From assembly GCF_014839805.1 (NCBI RefSeq), contig NC_051142.1, positions 14,788,589 through 14,852,588 on the forward strand: a stretch of 64,000 nt of DNA, in the 5' to 3' direction. This document shows positions 1-12,838 of this stretch, one piece after another. The position numbers were made by a program, and so were the translations under genes. The notes under the pieces are model-generated. The model was given only the letters and a program-made list of their open reading frames with translations. It was not told the DNA's origin and searched no databases. This DNA comes from Manduca sexta. Its lineage: Eukaryota > Arthropoda > Insecta > Lepidoptera > Sphingidae. Each line of letters starts with the position of its first letter. Positions within the stretch are counted from its first letter, which is position 1.

Positions 1-1165
1 GGCTTAGGTTTTGGTTTGGTTTAGGTTTAATAATTATATTAGGTTTGGCTTCATAATAGCCAGTTTAAAAACGCGATTTTACATTACCCAACGTTCTGAC
101 CACAACAATGCTTATAGCTTGCACATTCAATCCAACGGTTCATAGTAAAAGCATTCCCAAAATAGCATTCAATAATTTCTTAAAATCCCAAAATTGGATT
201 TTCTTTCAAGAATTCCCGAACACGTTCACACACTAACAATGACTCCGATACACTTAAATTTTCACGGAAAACTAATTTGAACACTTTTAAATCCTGTTAC
301 ATTTATTCAGAAACAAGAAAAAACGTTAATCTCTTTTTGAAAGAACTTCGAATGGGTAAACTTTCCCGCGCTGAATATTCTATTTCCATTTTGTTTTGTT
401 TCGAATTTAATTTAACACCGTTGTATTTTATAGTCTCTCTGAGGTTTTGTTATGGGGCACTTCATCACTTTAAAGAAGGGCCAAGATAAGTTGCCATGGG
501 AAGAATTAAAAATTGTTTATTTGAAATTTCAGCAAAAGGCGTGGTGGATCTGGATTCGACCTTATGCCTTTTTCTAATAAGAAACAACATGGTTTGGATA
601 AGGAATGTGCCTTATATATCGAAATACATCCCCATCACATCATAGGAGAGAAAGAGTCCTGGTGATGTACTGGTTACATCTGTATTGTTTACCTTTGTTT
701 GTCGCTTCTAGCACCACCACTTTGTATATAAAAGTCATGTTACAACTGCTATATCATCAAACAACTCGCTACACTCATTCATTTAAGTTATCCCCAGCCC
801 ATTATTAATATTAAAGTGGCATACGTATTTCAAACAAAGACAGTTTGACTACCTGGCAGAACTTACCAATCCCATTACACCACGATTGAGTAACAAGCCC
901 GCGTACCCCTTCGAAGTTAAGTAATTGCATTGCTTGTCTTACCTACATCCTCAGGACTGTGATTTGAACTAGGGGTGTACTCGGATTATATTCGTTTTAT
1001 TCTATTTGCTGCAATAACTCATTAAATCGATTTATAACAAGCTGATATTCTAATTACCAACGCGGAGTCTAATATTTTTGAACTATAGATACGTATAATA
1101 AGGTCCAAAATATTTGCTTTAGTGTGCTACAAAAAAAGTTTATTGTTCTGCACTTTGTAATTCTA

Positions 1166-1499
1166 GCGGCGATAGCCTAGTTGGTTGTGGAACGGTCTGC
1201 CGAGACGAATGTCCGCAGGTTCAAATCCCAAGGGCACACACCTTTGATTTTTCTAAAAAAAAAAATTATATGTGTATTCTATGTGAATTATCGCTTGCTT
1301 TAACGGTGAAGGAAAACATCGTGAGGAAACCTGCATACCTGAGAAGTTCTCTATAGGAATTTTGAGGGTGTGTGAAGTCTACCAACCCGCACTAGGCCAG
1401 CGTGGTGGAGTAAGGCCTAATCCCTCTCAGTAGTAGACGAGGCCCGTGCTCAGCTGTGGGCAAGTATATAATACAGGGCTGATATTATTATTATTATTT
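1166..1499 (+). mobile_element. SINE family B, full length
   Basis: tRNA-derived head with a box A-like TAGCCTAGTTGG and box B GGTTCAAATCC, an unrelated body, and a 3' end ctgatattattatt. Nearly identical in layout to the copy at 29547. Confidence 0.85.
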
Positions 1500-2945
1500 G
1501 TAATTCTGCCCGGATGGTATCAAAATATACAGAGAGATATTCGCACAGAACCTGTATTCAGTAAAGCATATCCTAGACGCACCACTTCATTGAATCGACG
1601 ACGTTGCATGCTAAATTTTGGCGTTTGTATTCACAACACTAATTTAACTATTATTTTGTTCGTTACTTCCTTATATAAAATAATCCTCCTTATAGAAAAA
1701 TAGACCTTAATGTATTAATCGATGATAAATAATTCTTGATACTCCATAATGGTTGAAGTCTCCATCCTCAGATTGGGTCTCAGTCCTCCCCAGTAACCTC
1801 CCTGAGTCCAGGTTCGTAACCCGTTAGTGGGTTGCCCCAGCTTGGTCACTTAATTTCAAATAGTTGCGATTTAAGTTGACTTCTGTCAGACAAAAACCTA
1901 CGCCATGTTTTAAAATCTTGATGCTTTTAAATCTACAGTTGCTATAGTTTATTATTGCTCAATACCGGACTGCATAATAAAACCCCACATTCAGCAAAGG
2001 AAAAAAGCAAACAAATACATTCTATTCCAGCGTTTTCTCAGATCTGACAAAACACCAAATACCAGAGTCCAAATATAGCGCATACGCGCCGCTAGCTTGC
2101 AGTCTCTGCGAACTGTTTTTCGAATGGCTGAAGATACCCATTTTCTAGCACCGGTACGTGTTGTATTTTCATTTCGTGAATTCTATTTGCTTTTCGGAAG
2201 ATAATGAAATTTCTGTAGTATATTGATAAGCTGTCCTAATCATATGAAGTGAAATAGCGCTGTGAAGTACTCTATCAACTAAAGCTGTTTTGATTACATC
2301 TAATGAGTTGCGTAAGGAGAACTGTGTAGTGTCACGTGATAGTAGTATAGATAATAGTTAGTATTAAAAATCCTGTATTGCAAAAGCGGAACAACTGCAG
2401 TTCTGCGATGTCCCTTCGATTACTGGGCGGATAAAGTGGCACTGTTTACGTCTAGCGGCTAAAGCTTGCACCTTATTACACGGTATCTAATATTGTTAGC
2501 GAAATAAAAATGGAAGAATAACATGTGTAACTGTATATTTATAATGAAATTCTTGATGATGCTTCTGTTTATGAGCACTGGTTATCTCTCAAGGTAGCAG
2601 TACTCTGACCTCGTTCATTATAAAACGATATAACTAATAATTTATTTTCACTAGTTCATTATAGACTAATATAAAACCATTAATTACCATTTAATTCATT
2701 AAAAGCTATTGCCATTATTTGAACCGTACTTTATTGCCGTATAATAATAAATTAATACGCCATTCGTTTGATCAGTTGCAAGTTTATTCATGCAGTATTT
2801 GATATATAATTGTATGGTCAGTAATTACCGTATTGGCTGAGTAATGATCGTTCAAATTCAATAATGCGTGTTCATATGCCTGTACTGTATTATCTACACA
2901 CTATATTGGATTTATTAAATTATGGAGTCGATGCACTTTTTATTT

Positions 2946-3166
2946 AAGTGCACGGCAAAGTGACCTCTATGCACCTGATGGTAGTGGAGTGGGGTCCAAT
3001 AGAATGTCGACTGACGAGAAATTATGCTTCACACACCACAGGTTGATCTCGAAACGCAACACACTTACATGGACTATTATGGCGGGTTTTAACATCTTGT
3101 AAACGGAGGTGGCTATCGGGATGGATATGAAATATTACATATATCCTATCACTTTAGTTGCAAGAG
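2946..3166 (-). mobile_element. Retroposon family C
   Basis: Antisense copy (shared blocks: ggggtccaatagaatgtcga, tatggcgggttttaacatct). The sense 3' end has an A-rich tail (complement of tttttattt at 2937). Confidence 0.78.
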
Positions 3167-3839
3167 TTAGTAAACGTTTAAATATGGTTGTGTTACTATA
3201 TTAGCACGATCAGCCCAGCGTATTCATAGTCAGATATTACAAAGTGACACAATATTTCTTTGAGCCTCCAGAAATTTTACACTTTTACGTATTGCGGAAC
3301 AGGAATTCGTCTATTAGGGTTTACCATTGAGTGTCGGCCTTACAAAACCTTCTACCAGTGAATGCAGGTTTACGGTAAACACTAGACGTGATAAGACGTT
3401 GTGGAAATTTTATTGGAAAATATTTTACGTTATTAAACGTTCTTGGGCTGAACATGGTAACTACTTCACAGAACTATATTTGTTCGCAGTAGTAGTAGTT
3501 TTATTTTTCAGTATAAAAAGTTGTCGATGATAGTCAAGTACATGGCCTATGTGTGCGAAGAATTCTACTCAAATCCATAAACCATTTTCTCATATACCTT
3601 ATTATAAACATTTAAAAAATTTCGCTTTAACAGGATTATAATCGAATAATTGTATTAAGGCTCACCAAAGTAATCTGCATTTTGGACTAATTGAACGTGA
3701 AATCCCATGAAAACCTCTAGTTTGCTATACTTTTCATGCATCGTCACGTCGCTTTTCCATTTTTTAAAGTTTCGGAACCAGTCTATAGAACGAACCTCTG
3801 TACATTAATAGGTTATGTACTTTTTATTCCGAAATGCGT

Positions 3840-3877
3840 TTTCATCCAGGATGTAACACTTTACATCCTGGATGAAA
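3840..3877. repeat. Perfect inverted repeat, 17-bp arms
   Basis: Arms 3840-3856 and 3861-3877 are exact reverse complements with a 4-nt loop (CACT). Confidence 0.9.
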
Positions 3878-3968
3878 CCATGCATTTTTTCGGTCAGTCA
3901 CTACTAGAAACATTAAATTTAATTAGATAGTTTTATGCATTTTTATCAGTTTACGTTGTGAAGAAATA

Positions 3969-4089
3969 ATTTTAGCAATTACAAAAGAATTCTGAAGAGC
4001 TTCATAAACTTTATAGCTGTAATGCACCAGATCATTTTAACACTTACGAAAGTATTCTAAATATCTTCTATACTTTATAGTGTAGTGCC
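3969..4089 (+). repeat. Diverged tandem duplication, about 62 bp unit
   Basis: The pieces starting ttttagcaattac and ttttaacacttac align over their length and both end near ctttatag...gtaatgc / gtagtgc. Confidence 0.65.
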
Positions 4090-4929
4090 AAATTGCCGAT
4101 CGAGGTTAGCCAGTATATACACGTAATAAGACCGGTTGCCATGATTCTGGCGGCTGCCGAGGTCGAGGTTTTTTTACTCAGCTTTATATTTTGACTCAAT
4201 ACCATCAAACTCATTACGTCAGTCACATTGCCATTATACAATCATCATCATGAGCCAAACGTTTGCTGACTAGAGGCCCCTAAATATTTTCATACTGTAG
4301 TATAAATTTATTATAGTAAAAAATAAAAATATGAATCTCCTGCTATGGTAATCACATGGGGTAGTGACAGGGTGTCACTACCTTAGGAAACCACTTGCTT
4401 TAAAAGAAGTCTACCGGGATTTGATTGACGGCACGCTGTGCTCCGATGTAGTATTAATACATTAGCAGCGTAGTTAACATTCGAGATTTTATGTTCTAAA
4501 TATCGGTAATTCAAGTTTTCCAAATCTGCCTTATATTCTAACACACTAGCGGTATAAACATCGGTATTGGTAGTATTGTTTTTATCCCACCAACGATATT
4601 TAACATCAGAGGAAGCATTACCGAACTCTTCTTAACAGACTGCAACGTTCAGTAAGGAGGTGAAAGATGAAACTGTTTTTTTACTTAGTAGTGCTCACTA
4701 ATTGACGTTTGAGGTTATGTTCCTATAATTTATTTATAGTCATGACCTGACGCTGGACTACACATGCTACCCAAGGGACTACGTACTACATGTTAAATTT
4801 AAAAATGGACTATTTTGTTTTCTTTTTTTAGGTCGAAATTCAATAGTGTTTTTACACTAGTTAACATCCTTTTAGCAAAACAGACTGTCGTTTAAGGTTC
4901 CATAGCCTAAATAATAAACATTTTGACAG

Positions 4930-5021
4930 TCAGACACACATCACACCTTTTTCCTCGACGGGGTAGGCAGAGGCGCAACCAGGGTCACCCACTTTTAGAC
5001 GCGTATGGTCCGTCCCATAAC
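4930..5021 (-). mobile_element. SINE family A, 3' part
   Basis: Antisense 3' third of the element (cggggtaggcagaggcgcaa block); the remainder is lost. Confidence 0.7.
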
Positions 5022-5477
5022 CATTTTAATCAGCACCTAATTAACCTAGGCTTAATCTCCGAATAAATAATTTGATCAGTGTCTAATGAACCTAGTTATT
5101 TCCGATCCGAAAATTTGTTTACATAATAAACAAACAAAGAGTGAGCAAGAAATTTATTCATTAAAAAACTAGTGAACCAACAAACAGTGATAAGCCGGGT
5201 CTAAAACGTTAAAAGCGGGATAAATAGAGTTAGTAGACGTACTAAATGTGACTAACTTTCATCCCATTAACGTTTTAATTATTCATGCTGCAAGGGAAAG
5301 TTACGTTAAATATAAACGCGATGTTACGGAGTGCGGAGGTGTGACGAGGAACGGTGTCGCATGAGAGATGGTTAAACTAAAACACCATGATAACAATAGC
5401 ACCCCATTATCACTGTAACAGTTTGTGAGCTACGAAATTTTGATGCGTTTTATTCGTATTTATGATGAAAAGTCTTT

Positions 5478-5825
5478 AAAATGAAAATATTTTGCGAATT
5501 TTATCGGGGTTTTTATTTTATAATATTCTACGTCTCGAAGATTTTGCTACCTTCGTGGTCACAGGGCGAACTGTCCATCCATGATCACAAATGCAAAGTC
5601 TTCGTAACGTCGGGGGAAAATTATAATATACTAGCGACCCGCTCCGACTTCGCACGGGTGCAATATTTCTCCACTATTTAATGGATGTTATTATACATAT
5701 AAACCTTCCTCTTGAATCACTCTATCTATTAAAAAAAACCGCATCAAAATCCGTTGCGTAGTTTTAAAGATTTAAGCACACATAGGGATAGAGGAAGCGA
5801 CTTTGTTTTATACTATGTAGTGAAA
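5478..5825 (+). mobile_element. Interspersed repeat, unclassified
   Basis: Two blocks familiar from moth introns: ctaccttcgtggtcacaggg, and 5640-5825 with gcatcaaaatccgttgcgta and a tail gttttatactatgtagtg. Relatives of the first block occur at 45590-45640 and weakly near 62030-62090. Coding content is absent. Confidence 0.5.
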
Positions 5826-8245
5826 AGTCGCAATAAAATCCGCAAAATAGTATTATTTTGATATCTAACATTCGCGTGAACATAAGAAATCAGAGAAAAA
5901 AGATTATATTGTAAGAATGTGCAAAGGTATGTGAGAAAAATATTTAAATTCTGTAATCGGTTTCATCTATAGAATGAAAAAGGCGTTAGACTGGGCTTGT
6001 GATCGAAAGACGTGAATTAATTTATTTGTTGTTATAGATATTCTTCGTATAGCCAAGTAAAATTATCTCACACAACGTAAATACGCCTTTATAATAAAAT
6101 ATCTTTCTTGGAACAATTCTCATGACAGATTTCATTCGAAAAGAGCACAGATCAAAATAACTAAAAGTTGAACTAACTACTCCCTAAAACTAAACCAGCA
6201 CAATATAAGAATTTCAGTTTATAAGAACTCGAAAGAACTTCTTAAAACCTACTTCAATAATACCCGGTCTGTTCCAACATTTCATGGCTCCGAGACGATC
6301 CAACAATGCCCTTTAGAAACCTCAAGAGCGCGTACAATGGCGAACAAAAGAGTTGTGCGTGACGAACTCAACAGTGATTTAGTAGTGTTACGTGGGGTTA
6401 TAGCACAATAATGCATGTACTTATCTGCAAGGGTGTACAGCGACTGTATACTAAAGGAAAATTATAACGCGGTTTAACAATAGAGAAAGAATTATTATAT
6501 CAGCATATCGTTATTTCTTTCCTAACTCAGATGGTATTTATTTAAAGTTTGTGCTTCTAGTATGCTAAATATTTCTAAAGGTTTCTTAGACATGAAAGAA
6601 ACTGCTCAATGGATTAATATGAAATTTGATTGACATTATTAAGGTTACTTATTATCCCGTAAAATTAATAAAGCCAGGATCCGCTGTGGCACGTATTTTA
6701 TAACACCAAGCGGTGAAGTGAATGTAAATAAAAATAGATTTACTTCAAGAATATATCAATCGAACAGGCTGCTTTAATAAGATTCCTAAAACACCTTTCG
6801 TAGTTTTAAAAGCGTCCCCCGTATACTGTAGACCACCTACAGGGTATTTGCATGAAAATTCGTCGGATTTCCATCCGAAACGAATTTGCGGCTTTGTTGG
6901 ACGATGGAATATCGTGGATTCTGGCGAAGTGCTGTGCCGTTGATTGAAGATTTTATACTGAATGCTAAGCAAACTTGTCCAGACTAGAACTAACCAGAAC
7001 GCAGAATTGTGAAGCATTTCTTATCACCTATAGGTTGAGAATGTCTAATTTTCTAGTAATTAGGTACACTATGTGATTAAAGCTATAACATAATATTGCA
7101 TGTATACGGTTAGACTTACTCAATGAATGTTTTAAACTACAATTATAGAACCGAATAACTCACATCGTCACCAGAAGTTTAACCCGCATTTCTATATACA
7201 TTATTTTAAGTATAGGTATTACAAACCCGAAATTAGTTTGTTGAGAATCAGAAGCACAATCCATTGCATAATTTTAACATATTATGTTATATTTTATCCC
7301 AATAATATAATAAAATTTCGTCAAGCTTTTGTATTAATAGAAATCCGGCGCATATCGGTCGCACACTCCTACACCGCCCATTACAAGCATACCCTTCTCC
7401 GCCCCGCGGCCCCGCACACGTACCGCTCGCTCTCGGCGGCAGCGCGGGCGATGCGCTTGATCTTTCAATTTCCCGTGAGTTTTTATTATGTGAACTTTTA
7501 TACCAAAATTTCATTTGGTTAGGCTTTATGGTAAGTATACGAAAATCAATATTGTAATACTAGTGTGACTTAAAGTGCGTTGTTAGCAATTTCAAAATTT
7601 ATTTTCGACATTTTGACGCTTCTTAAAAAGCGGCCCCCCCTTGCCGTTCTAACTACGCTACACTTCTGCTAATCGTATTACTAAGCTAATAATTTGCCGA
7701 TACTGCAACCATCATATCTCAAGTCCATCAGAATGCCAAGAGCGTCAAGGATCCATTTTCCTCTGTATCGAAATCAGCGGAGGAAAGCACTGTTATACTA
7801 TAGGAGCACAAGAATTAAAAATAAAAAAAATAGTGCAGTGCAAATCATTGAGAAAACTAATGGCGATTGCTCCTAGCAACCCTATTATGAACGCACAAAA
7901 TTCTCTTAAAATCATAACAGCAGTTTATTGGAAGACAAAAATGTACCATCATGTTTTCCCGAAAATTTTCTATGTCACGTAACATAATTTTATTTCGATA
8001 AAATACACACGGCGAAGGAATTTCCCTATATTCGTAAGAAAGTTAGTAAAGATGCTGATATGAGAGTTAACGTCCCTTGCCCGGTGACACGTGAAACTCG
8101 CGCTTGTGCTGGTTCCACATAGGTGTCAGCGAAACTGGTTTCTAGTTTAGTGCAAATTACGTGTTTGAATGAAATTGTTAAAGTATATAGAGATGAGCAA
8201 TTTGGTACAGAATGATCGATAAATAATGATTATACTTCAATGTAG

Positions 8246-8498
8246 ACTAGCTTATTGGCGTATTTGTATTACGTGGGCGGCACGACCACCGCTCTGAGGG
8301 TTCAGGATCAAATTCTAGGTCGAAATAATTCATATTGGGTATTTCTGCTTAGTATCAAACCGGAGTCTGGAATTTGTGTCCACTATGACGATAGGATATT
8401 CCTCTATTTCTTCATTCAAACACACATGATGTTTTTGCCCTCATTACATCTCTGCCTACCCTTCGGGGATAAAGCAGTGGTGTGTGTCTTTTGTTTTT
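8246..8498 (+). mobile_element. SINE family A, diverged
   Basis: Recognisable from a TGGCG-type box A, the middle block (agtatcaaaccggagtctgg) and the 3' block (ctacccttcggggataaagc). Box B is degraded. Confidence 0.75.
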
Positions 8499-8690
8499 AA
8501 TACTACAAATATTTCGGAATCGAAACCATTGCAGTTTGAAATTGTGCTCATGTCATAAAATATTACATCATGGCTCATAATACATTTTTAGTTTGTTTTT
8601 GTTCAATTTGTTAGTTGTGGTTGCCTGTAACTGGGTAGTTTGATTTGTGTATTTGCTTTGTTTTGATCTTAATGTATAAACTGGCGATCC

Positions 8691-8710
8691 AAAAAAAAAA
8701 AAAAAAAAAA
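8691..8710 (+). repeat. A20 homopolymer
   Basis: Twenty consecutive A residues following a non-A-rich segment; it could be the tail of an old retroposed copy whose body I do not recognise. Confidence 0.7.
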
Positions 8711-9421
8711 TATCCAAGTTTATTGTAACACAGAAAGTTACTCCTTTCTGTAATAACGTTTCGTTAAAATATATTTTCAGCATTAGAAACCACGAGAACA
8801 TGTCAATTCCAATCCATGATACCATTTCACAACAATGGCTAAACCTGCACTGACCATTGGCAATCTACTGAACCAGTCTCTACCATCTCCAATCTCCAAG
8901 AGCGACAGAATACAGTGAAAATGGCAAAACGGTTACAGTATAAACACGGCATAACGAAAAATAAATATAACCCAACTGACCGGAAAACCGTATGATGGAT
9001 TTTATGATTGTGTTTACTAGTGTGAATTGCGGAAACGCCGGCATTGCGAGCAGTTTCTGTTGCTACGAAATCTGTCATCGCTCATTATTCGAAACGTTGA
9101 ATTACCCTTTGTTTAAAACGTGCGTCACTTCATCCGCGTGAAATTTTATTTGTGTTTCCGTCGTATTTCTTGATTTTTATAGCTTATCGCAATGTTTTAT
9201 CTTCTTCACCAATATATTGGTATTTTACGATATTATTCCTTACTAAATTATTTGTTTAAAACGTGTGTAACATCACTGTAATGAGACTTCACAATTAGAC
9301 TCATTTTCTTCCACTATTGTTTCGTTGTAAGCTCCAATCCCATTAGTCTTGAATTTATACCGATCTGGAACTAAAGTTAAGCTTCTTAGGTTTAAAAACG
9401 TCAGTGGTAATTATCATTTCC

Positions 9422-9514
9422 ATGGACTAAGGCCTAATCCCTCTCAGTAGTAGAGGAGGCCCGTGCTCAGCAGTGGGCAAGTATATAATACAGGGCTGAT
9501 ATTATTATTATTAA
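9422..9514 (+). mobile_element. SINE family B / partner LINE, 3' end only
   Basis: Only the last about 90 bp (from ggactaaggcctaatccctc to the ATTATT tail) are present, with no tRNA-like head. It could be a 5'-truncated SINE or the end of the LINE that mobilises it. Confidence 0.8.
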
Positions 9515-10033
9515 TTATCATTTCATAGAACTATTTATAGTTAAGATAAATAAAACCTGTTTTAGGGCCGCCGTCTTTCCTTTTTCCTTTTAAAGTTTAA
9601 GCTTTCAATATAATAAATAAGTTCCATATTATTACCACATAACGAGGTTTTTTTTTCTGGTCAAGCTATAAATTTTCAATTTTAGTTTTCTTTGAGATCC
9701 AATGGCTACAATACAATTAGCTCGAAATCTATCTTTAGCAATTTCAATTAATATAATAGATACTTTGATGATTCATGTTTAAACTGTCAATAAATTAAAA
9801 TTTTATGTAAATGTTACGCCACTAGTCTGACATATACGTGCAGACTAAATATTAATGTACTAACATTTTGTCGTTAAAGCAAGTGAAACAAACTAGACAT
9901 CCACACGATTCTATACAAAAAGTATCAATTTGTTGAATACATTTTAATCACGACCAAGGGTCCAATGCGTTAAACTCCTTTTGCTTTCTATGCATTAGAA
10001 AATAATTGACCATCAGCGATACCAAAGCAAACA

Positions 10034-10154
10034 TAACGCCTTTGTTCTAGAAGAGGTAGCCAGAGTGCAATCAGGTCATCTACTTTTCACCATGTTTATG
10101 CATCTCCATGATATGATAGAGGACGTCTATCGCCATAATCAGCACAAATTCCAA
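10034..10154 (-). mobile_element. SINE family A, 3' half
   Basis: Antisense and diverged: the gaggtag and cctatcgcc-like blocks and the end cacaaattcca are recognisable; no head. Confidence 0.65.
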
Positions 10155-10454
10155 ACGTTACCAGCTATAATATAAATACATACCCTAATTACATTAATTA
10201 CCCAAATCATCCCATCAATATCTACGCCAACATCATGCACACGTCATTCCCGATGGATATTTGGCGGTAGTTAATGACTGTTTCTGAGGGTTTCACGTAT
10301 AAATCCGCTATACCGAACGTCATCCGTCAACGTCCGGCTGGCCGATCTGGAGCTTATATTGAGAAATTGCTTCTAGCCTTACACTATAGACTGCGAAGTA
10401 GAGAGATTTCAGTAAGTCAATTGGGTCGTAGGCGATCGGCTTGTGGTTTTACTG

Positions 10455-10655
10455 AATGACGAGACAAGTAGCTCGTTTGATGGTAAACAGCTGCAATACT
10501 TATAAACAGAGGCAAGGCCAAAGTGAAACAGAAGCAAAGTGGCAGAGTACTATATCCAACTCCCTAAAAATAAAAAATTAAAGTGGCAGAGCACTGCGCC
10601 TGCGCACTGCGCTATCTTCCTGAATTAGATGTAATTGTCATGATGTTCAGTAATT
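10455..10655 (+). mobile_element. Retroposon family D, decayed
   Basis: Begins gaatgacgagacaagtag and tgatggtaaac as other family D copies do; the rest is rearranged. Directly followed by a family C copy. Confidence 0.4.
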
Positions 10656-10945
10656 TGCTGGTGGTAGGATATATTTTATATCCGCCCAGATAGCGACTTT
10701 ACATAAAACGTGGAAAAACCTGCCATTGTGGCCCAAGTAAGTGTGTCGCGTTCCGGGGTCCGTCTATGTATATGCGGTTCCAACAGGCTAGCATTATTGT
10801 GTCGACTGCTGAGGGATAGTCGTCTCTCGTCAGTTGACATTCTATTGGACCCCACTAACTGGTGCAATTATGGTCACTTTGCCGTGCCCCATTCCACTTA
10901 CCATCAGGTGTAGTGGGGTCACTTACCGAGTCCGTATAAAAAAGA
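10655..10945 (+). mobile_element. Retroposon family C, longest copy
   Basis: Sense copy starting tgctggtggtaggatatatt and ending gtccgtataaaaaaga; includes gtgtgtcgcgttccgggg and attctattggaccccact. It carries no Pol III boxes. Confidence 0.82.
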
Positions 10946-12179
10946 TAAACCTACCAACGGTGAAATAATTTAAAATTGGAATTGCAAGGCCATTTGTGTA
11001 TCTGTCAGTCTTTGTTAAATTAGCAGCCGGCGCGCCTGTTCCACGATTTATTCATTACTTTAATTTATTTACCTCGCACATTCATTTAATTCCTAAATAC
11101 ATGTTGTGCCCATTAATATTTAAGGAAATAAAAATGTTATCAAAATTATAACTTCAAACAAATATATCAATTCAGATAGATTTACATAATATTTTAAATA
11201 CGATTAAGAGAGTAAATGCGAATATAGCCAGATTAGTAAAATAAAAAGCTCGACATCTTGTGGTAAAATATGGAACTAAATTCATGTACCGACAACGTTA
11301 TGTTTAAAATGGAATAGTAAGAGTGCCGTCCCAGTGCAGGCTTTTTATTTTCCGGGTCAGATTTTAATTGTACACAATACACGATTTGAAATAAGTAGGC
11401 AAAAATATATTGACTAGTGAGGAAGAATCATCTCTCTTCAATCAATACGCTACCATTCTAATTAACATCCAGTGAAGTAAATTTTCCAACCTAGTATCAA
11501 AAATAAATTCTTTATTTTCTTACTGTTCCTCTTGCACTGGGACTTGTTCACCTCTTCTGCACCAACGACATGGACCGGATATTCAGTCCGATAAATTGTC
11601 ATCCCTCTCTTTCTTCTTTACCAATACGAGCGAGAAAAACATATAGAAGCGGCGAAAGCGACAGAATTTGTAATGGATTTGACGATAGCCGATCTCGTGA
11701 CGTTAACATCTTTTGATAAGGTTTTTGTTGATACTGATAAAGAATATTTTAGTTCAGCCGGATATCAGAAACACGAGAAGTTACCGCAATGCGCTATCAA
11801 ATTCTGTAATATATACAAGAAAAATACCAAATAGAATATGATATAATATTACAAAGGTTCAGTCAAAGATATAAAACTATATTGTAGTTAGTTATAGATT
11901 GGATATCAGGACCAAATTTTTGGTCTAAAAGTTATCACCAATTGGTAATAAGGCGCTGTCATATTTGAAATATCCGTGTTGCAAGATATTGTCACAATAT
12001 CCTTATATATTAATATAAAAATAACATATTTACAGAAACTATGTTAACATGCACATTAAAAACGTACAGATCATGATATGGAAAAAATATGAAGTGTTTT
12101 ACATTGATGTTTTGATATTTCACGGTAGACTGAGTAACCATCATAAGCGCAAAATGTTTGTATAAATCGTGGGTCTCTG

Positions 12180-12310
12180 GTTTGCCGGCAAACCTGACAG
12201 CTACATGACATTACGCGTGTCACGAAAAATAACCTTATTATGTAGTATATAAGGTTATATTCCCGTGACACACGTAAATGTCAATGTAGCTGTCATGTTT
12301 GCCGGCAAAC
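12180..12310. mobile_element. Foldback element (small MITE) with palindromic tips
   Basis: Left arm 12180-12238 and right arm 12249-12310 are imperfect inverted repeats of about 60 bp with only about 10 bp between them. Both ends carry the 14-bp perfect palindrome GTTTGCCGGCAAAC (12180-12193 and 12297-12310). There is no coding capacity. Confidence 0.85.
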
Positions 12311-12784
12311 ATATTTTCTCAATGTTCGCTCTATATAATCTTAGAACTCTTTGAATATAGTGAATCTTGGTTTGTCATCATTTTTTTTGTTTACTTCCGT
12401 TGTCTAGCAACAAGCACAACACAACAGGCAGACAGCACTCTTGTTCCTGTGAAGATTATTGCACCCAGTGTATCTACTGAGCTTTATAAGATCTTTACCC
12501 GTGCTGTCTCATATATTAGTGCAACACACTAACGAAAATATATACTTATTTTTTATATCTCTCTTTGTTAGCAAATTATTCCCCTGTTGTGGCCTCGTTC
12601 CGTATTACATTCTCAAAATTTTCTTCCCTACCAACATAACCTTTAATTTCTCAATGAGCATAAAACAGCTTCGAAATGAACCAGTTATGAAACCGATAAC
12701 CTTTCTGTTGTGGTTGACCATTATTTTGAAACTTCCGCAAACTTCACACACTTAACTGAATGCCTTTTGTAGTATACGATGTTA

Positions 12785-12838
12785 TGTTTATTTATTTATT
12801 TAAGGACCTCCAACAAAGGATACACGGCATAAATACAA
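12785..12838 (-). mobile_element. LINE-like 3' tail with (AAAT)n
   Basis: On the minus strand, tttgttggaggtccttaaat followed by AAATAAAT, a recurrent end of moth retroposons. Short and therefore tentative. Confidence 0.4.

Larger units (their letters stand above)
1..7000. other. Gene-free flank, proximal part
   Basis: AT-rich DNA beyond the 3' end of the neuroligin gene. It contains a family B SINE (1166-1499), a family C copy (2946-3166), a perfect hairpin (3840-3877), a diverged tandem duplication (3969-4089), a partial family A SINE (4930-5021) and another interspersed repeat (5478-5825). Short open frames are all below 100 codons and lack recognisable domains. Elsewhere I see nothing. 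Confidence 0.7.

Noticed and set aside
1..55. Telomere-like TTAGG repeats at the window start
   Set aside because: Only a few irregular TTAGGTTT-like stretches; there is no regular pentamer array.
7238..7522. 94-codon open frame as a protein gene
   Set aside because: No recognisable domain, start context or conservation evidence; most of it is AT-rich low-information sequence around the GC patch.
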